Assembly: GCA_902464195.1 (NCBI GenBank)
Contig: CABQJB010000087.1
Coordinates: forward strand, 1 to 8,664
Source of the DNA: an uncultured Megasphaera sp.
Lineage (GTDB): Bacteria; Bacillota; Negativicutes; Veillonellales; Megasphaeraceae
Reading direction: 5' to 3'
Length of the DNA: 8,664 nucleotides
The position numbers were made by a program, and so were the translations under genes. Below are positions 5,400-8,664 of the stretch, piece after piece. Numbering within the stretch: the first letter of the stretch is position 1; each line of letters opens with the position of its first letter. The notes under the pieces are model-generated. The model was not told the origin of the DNA. It made no database searches and saw only the letters and a list, made by a program, of their open reading frames with translations.

Positions 5400-6560
5400 G
5401 TGAAAGTATCTGTCATCGTCGTAGCGGCCGGCACAGGGAGCCGCTTCGGCTACGAGCGGAACAAGCTCTTCTATCCCTTGTGCGGCGAGCCCGTCCTGAC
5501 CCATACCCTGCGCCACATCTTTGCGGCCCGGTCGGTCAGTGAAGTGGTCATCGTCCATTCCCGCGTCGATGAGAAGGAAATCCGCCGCCTCGTCGATGAC
5601 CTCCATCCCATCCAGCCCGTGCGTTACGCCCTGGGCGGCGCCGAACGGGAAGATTCGGTCTACAATGGCCTCATGGCTGTCAGCCGCGATACAGATGTGG
5701 TCATGGTCCACGACGGTGCCCGGCCTTTTGCCGGCCCGGACTGGTATGACCAGGGTGCGGCCATGATGGAAACGGCCAGGGCTGCTATTTATGGCATCCC
5801 CCTCAAGGATACGGTCAAGGTCCGCGGCGACGACGGCCGGCTCCATACGCTGAACCGCAGCCGCCTGGTCGCCGCCCAGACGCCGCAGATCTTTCACCGC
5901 GACCTGCTCATGGAAGCCCATGAGCACGCCCGGACCGAGGGCATCCAGGCGACGGATGATGCATCCCTCGTCGAAGCCCTGGGCGTGCCTGTGGTCATCC
6001 TCGAAGGGAGCGAGAAGAACCGCAAGGTGACGACGCGCGACGACATCCCCATCTTGTCCCTGTACATGAAAGGGAAGGAAGTCCAGCGCATCGGTACGGG
6101 CTATGACGTCCACCGCCTGAAAGAAGGGCGGCGCCTGGTCCTGGGCGGCGTCGAGATTCCCTTTGAACGGGGCCTCGATGGCCATTCCGATGCCGACGTC
6201 GTCATCCACGCCATCATGGACGCCCTGCTGGGAGCCGCCGGGCTCCGCGACATCGGGACGTATTTTCCCGATACGGACCAGGCCTTCAAGGATATTTCCA
6301 GCCTGGTCCTCCTGGAAAAGGTCCGCCACCTGCTGCGGGAGAAATGCTGCCGCATCGTCAACCTCGACGTGACCTTATTGGCACAACGGCCTAAGATCAA
6401 GCCCTATGTGCCGCAGATGATCGCTAACATTGCCGAGGCCCTGCGTATCCCCAAGGCCGCTGTCTCCGTCAAGGCGACGACGACAGAGAAACTGGGATTC
6501 GTCGGCCGGGAAGAAGGCATGGCCGCCCAGGCGGCAGCCATGGTCCTTAGCTATCAATAA
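5400..6560 (+). CDS. ispDF: Bifunctional IspD/IspF: MEP cytidylyltransferase / 2,4-cyclodiphosphate synthase
   Basis: A 386-residue fusion of two enzymes of the methylerythritol phosphate pathway to isoprenoid precursors. IspD (about 1-225) makes CDP-methylerythritol from MEP and CTP. It shows the nucleotide-binding AAGTGSRFG (9-17) with K22, VHDGARPF (103-110), PLKDTVK (134-140), the R153 region before TPQIF (161-165), and TDDASL (185-190). IspF (about 228-386) cyclises the phosphorylated product. By alignment with E. coli IspF, its metal ligands are D236 and H238 (GYDVH) and H270. HSDAD (262-266) and KATTTEKLGF (358-367) are also conserved. The linker is only a few residues. IspE, the step between, is not in the window. 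GTG 5400 is preferred over GTG 5391 because of the ribosome binding site. The gene follows yacL directly and precedes gltX by 32 bases. In Bacillus the two are separate adjacent genes. Confidence 0.95.
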   Translation: MKVSVIVVAAGTGSRFGYERNKLFYPLCGEPVLTHTLRHIFAARSVSEVVIVHSRVDEKEIRRLVDDLHPIQPVRYALGGAEREDSVYNGLMAVSRDTDVVMVHDGARPFAGPDWYDQGAAMMETARAAIYGIPLKDTVKVRGDDGRLHTLNRSRLVAAQTPQIFHRDLLMEAHEHARTEGIQATDDASLVEALGVPVVILEGSEKNRKVTTRDDIPILSLYMKGKEVQRIGTGYDVHRLKEGRRLVLGGVEIPFERGLDGHSDADVVIHAIMDALLGAAGLRDIGTYFPDTDQAFKDISSLVLLEKVRHLLREKCCRIVNLDVTLLAQRPKIKPYVPQMIANIAEALRIPKAAVSVKATTTEKLGFVGREEGMAAQAAAMVLSYQ

Positions 6561-6578
6561 TACATATATATAGTTTTT

Positions 6579-6585
6579 AGGAGGA
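6579..6585 (+). promoter_or_regulatory. Strong ribosome binding site of gltX
   Basis: AGGAGGA at 6579-6585, seven bases before ATG 6593, is a near-perfect site. It follows an AT-rich spacer after ispDF that holds no terminator, so gltX is probably read from the upstream operon. Confidence 0.7.
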
Positions 6586-6592
6586 ATTTTTT

Positions 6593-8047
6593 ATGTCACA
6601 GGAAGTACGCGTTCGTTTTGCTCCGAGCCCGACAGGCCCGTTCCACATCGGCGGTGCCCGTTCGGCACTGTTCAACTACCTCGTTGCCAAGCACAACCAC
6701 GGTAAGTTCGTCGTCCGCATCGAAGATACGGACCGCAAGCGTTCGACGTCGGAATCGGAAGAAAACATCAAGGAAGCCCTGAAATGGCTGGGCATCACCT
6801 GGGATGAAGGCATCGACGTCGGCGGTCCCGATGGCCCGTACCGCCAGACCGAACGCCTGGGCATTTATCAGAAATATACGGAAAAGCTCTTGGCCGAAGG
6901 CAAAGCTTACTACTGCTTCTGCACGCCGGAAGAACTGGAAGCAGAAAAACAGGCTCAGCTGGCTAAAGGCGAAACGCCGGTCTACTCCGGCAAATGCGCC
7001 GACCTGCCCAAGGAAACGGTCGAACAGTACCTCAAGGAAGGCCGTCCCCACGTCATCCGCATCAAGACGCCGAAGAACGAAACCATCGAACTGGACGACC
7101 TCGTCCGCGGCCATGTATCCTTCGACTCCAACAACGTCGGCGACTTCGTCATCGTCAAATCCGACGGTATCCCGGTCTATAACTACTGCGTCGTCCTCGA
7201 CGATGCCCTCATGCACATCACCCATGTCATCCGTGCGGAAGAACACTTGTCCAACACGCCGCGCCAGCTGGTCATCTACAAGGCCCTGGGCTTTGAAGCC
7301 CCGCAGTTCGCTCACGTATCGCTCATCCTCGGCGCCGACAAGAAGAAGATGAGCAAGCGCCATGGCGCTACGTCAGTCCAGCAGTACCGCGACATGGGTT
7401 ATCTGCCGGACGCGCTGGTCAACTTCCTGGCCCTCCTTGGCTGGACGCCGGAAGGCGATCAGGAAATCTTCAGCCGCGACGAACTCATCGAACAGTTCAC
7501 CCTCGACCGCGTCGCCAAGAACCCGGCCGTCTTCGACATCGAAAAGCTCAACTGGATCAACTTCCATTACATGAAGCAGCTCGATGAAGACCAGCTCTAC
7601 GCCGTCTGCCTGCCGCACCTCCAGAAGGCCGGCTATGCCAGCGAAAACCCGGACGAAAAGGAAGCTGCCTGGCTGAAAGCCATCTGCGCCGCCATGCGCG
7701 AACACGTCCAGTACGGCGCTCAGATCGTCGACGCTGCTAAGGTCTTCTTCACCGACGACTATGCGCCGGAAAATGAAGAAACCGCAGCGGTCCTCAAAGA
7801 AGAAACGGCTCCGTCCGTCCTTCAGATGTTCCGCGACGAACTGGCTGCCCTCGACGACGTCACGCCCGATACGGTACAGCCCTTGTTCAAGAAAATCCAG
7901 AAGGGCCTCAAGGTCAAGGGTAAGTTCGTCTACATGCCTATCCGCGTCGCCATCACCGGCGTCATGCACGGGCCGGACCTGAACGTCATAGTTGCCCTCA
8001 TGGGCAGCGACAAAGTCCTGGCCAGCCTGGACGAAACGTTGGCATAA
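6593..8047 (+). CDS. gltX: Glutamyl-tRNA synthetase
   Basis: A 484-residue class I aminoacyl-tRNA synthetase, the usual bacterial length, which attaches glutamate to tRNA-Glu in the cytosol. The N-terminus carries RFAPSPTGPFHIGG (8-21) with the HIGH-type signature at 18-21, and KMSKR lies at 252-256 in the ATP-binding loop. A cysteine-containing stretch (YCFCTPEE and SGKCAD) lies in the region where many GluRS bind zinc. The C-terminal half has the helical anticodon-binding domain. Whether it also charges tRNA-Gln, supplying glutamine through GatCAB, cannot be decided here. Codons are strongly C-ending (GTC, ATC, GAC, TTC), as expected of a highly expressed gene. It is probably the last gene of the yacL-ispDF-gltX operon, because a new promoter and T-box follow at once. 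Confidence 0.97.
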   Translation: MSQEVRVRFAPSPTGPFHIGGARSALFNYLVAKHNHGKFVVRIEDTDRKRSTSESEENIKEALKWLGITWDEGIDVGGPDGPYRQTERLGIYQKYTEKLLAEGKAYYCFCTPEELEAEKQAQLAKGETPVYSGKCADLPKETVEQYLKEGRPHVIRIKTPKNETIELDDLVRGHVSFDSNNVGDFVIVKSDGIPVYNYCVVLDDALMHITHVIRAEEHLSNTPRQLVIYKALGFEAPQFAHVSLILGADKKKMSKRHGATSVQQYRDMGYLPDALVNFLALLGWTPEGDQEIFSRDELIEQFTLDRVAKNPAVFDIEKLNWINFHYMKQLDEDQLYAVCLPHLQKAGYASENPDEKEAAWLKAICAAMREHVQYGAQIVDAAKVFFTDDYAPENEETAAVLKEETAPSVLQMFRDELAALDDVTPDTVQPLFKKIQKGLKVKGKFVYMPIRVAITGVMHGPDLNVIVALMGSDKVLASLDETLA

Positions 8048-8048
8048 A

Positions 8049-8065
8049 GGGCTTGACATGAGCCC
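8049..8065 (+). other. Short hairpin after gltX overlapping the next -35 box
   Basis: gggct (8049-8053) and agccc (8061-8065) form a 5-bp stem two bases after the gltX stop. The -35 box of the cysS leader (8053-8058) lies in its loop. There is no T-run, so it is at most a weak terminator. Confidence 0.3.
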
Positions 8066-8081
8066 GATTATTGGGTACTAT
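8053..8081 (+). promoter_or_regulatory. Promoter of the cysS T-box leader
   Basis: TTGACA (8053-8058, perfect -35) and TACTAT (8076-8081) are 17 bases apart, the optimal spacing. Transcription would start near 8088, so cysS has its own promoter rather than depending only on readthrough from gltX. Confidence 0.75.
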
Positions 8082-8085
8082 ATAC

Positions 8086-8110
8086 ATACATATTAACTAA
8101 TAATATGTAT
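8086..8110 (+). repeat. AT-rich 10-bp hairpin at the very start of the cysS leader
   Basis: atacatatta (8086-8095) and taatatgtat (8101-8110) are perfectly complementary around a 5-base loop. The hairpin lies where transcription should begin, just before T-box Stem I. It might stabilise the 5' end of the transcript or act as a DNA dyad downstream of the promoter. Confidence 0.5.
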
Positions 8111-8116
8111 CAAATA

Positions 8117-8350
8117 AGAATCTGCGATGATCAAAATGAGTTGCAGTGGCATCCGACAGAGAGGAAGGGTCACGGCTGAGAGCCTTTCCAGGTCATAAAA
8201 CTGCAATGCTGCCTTTGTGAGCAGGCCGGGTGAAAGGAGTAATCCGGTCCGGATGCGCCCGTTACTGCGCAGTAAAGATTACGGCACTGCCGTAAAAACA
8301 GAGTGGAACCACGGGCCACCGTCTCTGTCATAGGGGATGGTGGCCTTTTT
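8117..8350 (+). ncRNA. Cysteine-specific T-box riboswitch (cysS leader)
   Basis: This leader lets uncharged tRNA-Cys switch on cysS by transcription antitermination. Stem I features are visible: GATGA (8126-8130), AGAGAG (8158-8163), and a distal hairpin with arms near 8163-8169 and 8183-8189 around a GGCTGAGAG loop. The likely specifier is TGC at 8202-8204 (context aaaaCTGCaatg), a cysteine codon. A small Stem III (acggc/gccgt, 8281-8293) precedes the T-box sequence around 8298-8314. In it, TGGA (8304-8307) can pair with the UCCA acceptor end, agreeing with the U discriminator of tRNA-Cys. The terminator follows at 8314-8350. The specifier and the acceptor match point independently to cysteine. 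Detailed stem pairings were judged by eye. Confidence 0.9.
8314..8350 (+). terminator. T-box intrinsic terminator/attenuator
   Basis: ggccacc (8314-8320) pairs with ggtggcc (8339-8345). The stem can extend inward to about 13 bp with G-U pairs (gtctct with ggggat), followed by TTTTT at 8346-8350. The left arm overlaps the end of the T-box sequence, so forming the antiterminator with tRNA would exclude the terminator. Confidence 0.9.
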
Positions 8351-8375
8351 GTTCAAATTTCAGGGAGGTTACCGT

Positions 8376-8664
8376 ATGAGAGAACTGAAAGTATATAATA
8401 CATTGACCCGCAAGAAAGAAACCTTCGTGCCCGTCACGCCGGGCCAGGTCAAGATGTATGTCTGCGGCATCACGCCGTACAATCATTCCCACATGGGCAA
8501 TGCCCGTCCTTTCGTCACGTGGGACGTCATCAAGCGCTATCTGGAACACTTGGGTTATGAAGTCACGCACATCCAGAACTTCACCGACGTCGACGACAAG
8601 ATCATCAACGCTGCCAACGGCGAAGGCGTCACGTGGGATACCATTTCCAACCGATATATCGCGT
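8376..8664 (+). CDS. cysS: Cysteinyl-tRNA synthetase, N-terminal part (runs off the window)
   Basis: The first 96 residues of a class I synthetase that charges tRNA-Cys. YVCGITPYNHSHMGNARPF contains the first zinc-binding cysteine (C30) and the HIGH-type signature HMGN. NFTDVDDKII, a hallmark of CysRS, follows. The ribosome binding site GGGAGGT (8363-8369) lies seven bases before ATG 8376, downstream of the T-box terminator. The gene continues past the right edge, so the KMSKS loop and the remaining zinc ligands cannot be seen. Its control by the Cys T-box fits its function. The serine acetyltransferase gene cysE, which sits between gltX and cysS in Bacillus, is not present here. Confidence 0.96.
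   Translation, partial: MRELKVYNTLTRKKETFVPVTPGQVKMYVCGITPYNHSHMGNARPFVTWDVIKRYLEHLGYEVTHIQNFTDVDDKIINAANGEGVTWDTISNRYIA

Noticed and set aside
4926..6329. Long antisense open frame (467 codons) across yacL and ispDF
   Set aside because: It lies opposite two clear protein families, has no recognisable domain, and arises from the strong codon bias of GC-rich genes.
6596..8059. Antisense open frames across gltX
   Set aside because: They are the mirror of highly biased gltX codons and resemble no known protein.
1..8664. CRISPR array, insertion sequence, tRNA or rRNA genes
   Set aside because: No regularly spaced repeats, transposase motifs, or tRNA/rRNA-like sequences were seen; the only repeat cluster (4033-4084) has three units and no spacers.

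Overview
The window looks like a chromosomal segment of a Negativicutes bacterium (Firmicutes with Gram-negative-type envelopes, Veillonellaceae/Megasphaera-like). The clues are the Bacillota-style block yacL-ispD/ispF-gltX-cysS, a cysteine T-box leader in front of cysS, strong AGGAGG ribosome binding sites, and strongly C-ending codons in the housekeeping genes. The genus is a guess from gene order and base composition; nothing in the window proves it.

Left part (1-4024): a GC-rich, hairpin-rich non-coding stretch (1-241) is followed by an AT-rich gene of unknown function (242-676). Next come two tightly linked genes: a NudG/MutT-like Nudix hydrolase (740-1138) and a 958-residue protein (1148-4024) with a phospholipase-D-type nuclease domain, a superfamily 2 DEAD/DEAH helicase and a C-terminal DUF3427-like region. 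That domain order is the one described for SauUSI, the ATP-dependent type IV enzyme of Staphylococcus aureus that cuts DNA containing 5-methyl- or 5-hydroxymethylcytosine. The Nudix protein resembles E. coli NudG, which hydrolyses 5-methyl-dCTP among other nucleotides. The pair therefore suggests a two-part system in which one enzyme destroys cytosine-modified DNA and the other may keep modified cytosine nucleotides out of the host's own DNA. The second role is inference.

Middle (4025-4208): a striking AT-rich element with a 14-base unit present twice directly and once inverted (22-bp perfect stem) closes the restriction gene. A promoter for the next operon follows.

Right part (4209-8664): a membrane-anchored PIN-TRAM protein of the YacL family, a bifunctional IspD-IspF fusion of the MEP isoprenoid pathway, and glutamyl-tRNA synthetase run in one direction with very short gaps and probably form one operon. 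After gltX there is a new promoter, a T-box riboswitch with a UGC (Cys) specifier and a UGGA acceptor-end bulge, and the start of cysS, which runs off the window. In Bacillus the corresponding order is yacL-ispD-ispF-gltX-cysE-cysS. Here ispD and ispF are fused, cysE is absent from its usual place, and the restriction/Nudix module lies upstream of yacL where radA/disA would be expected. Base composition rises in steps from left to right, which fits the left half being an acquired accessory segment next to a conserved core block.
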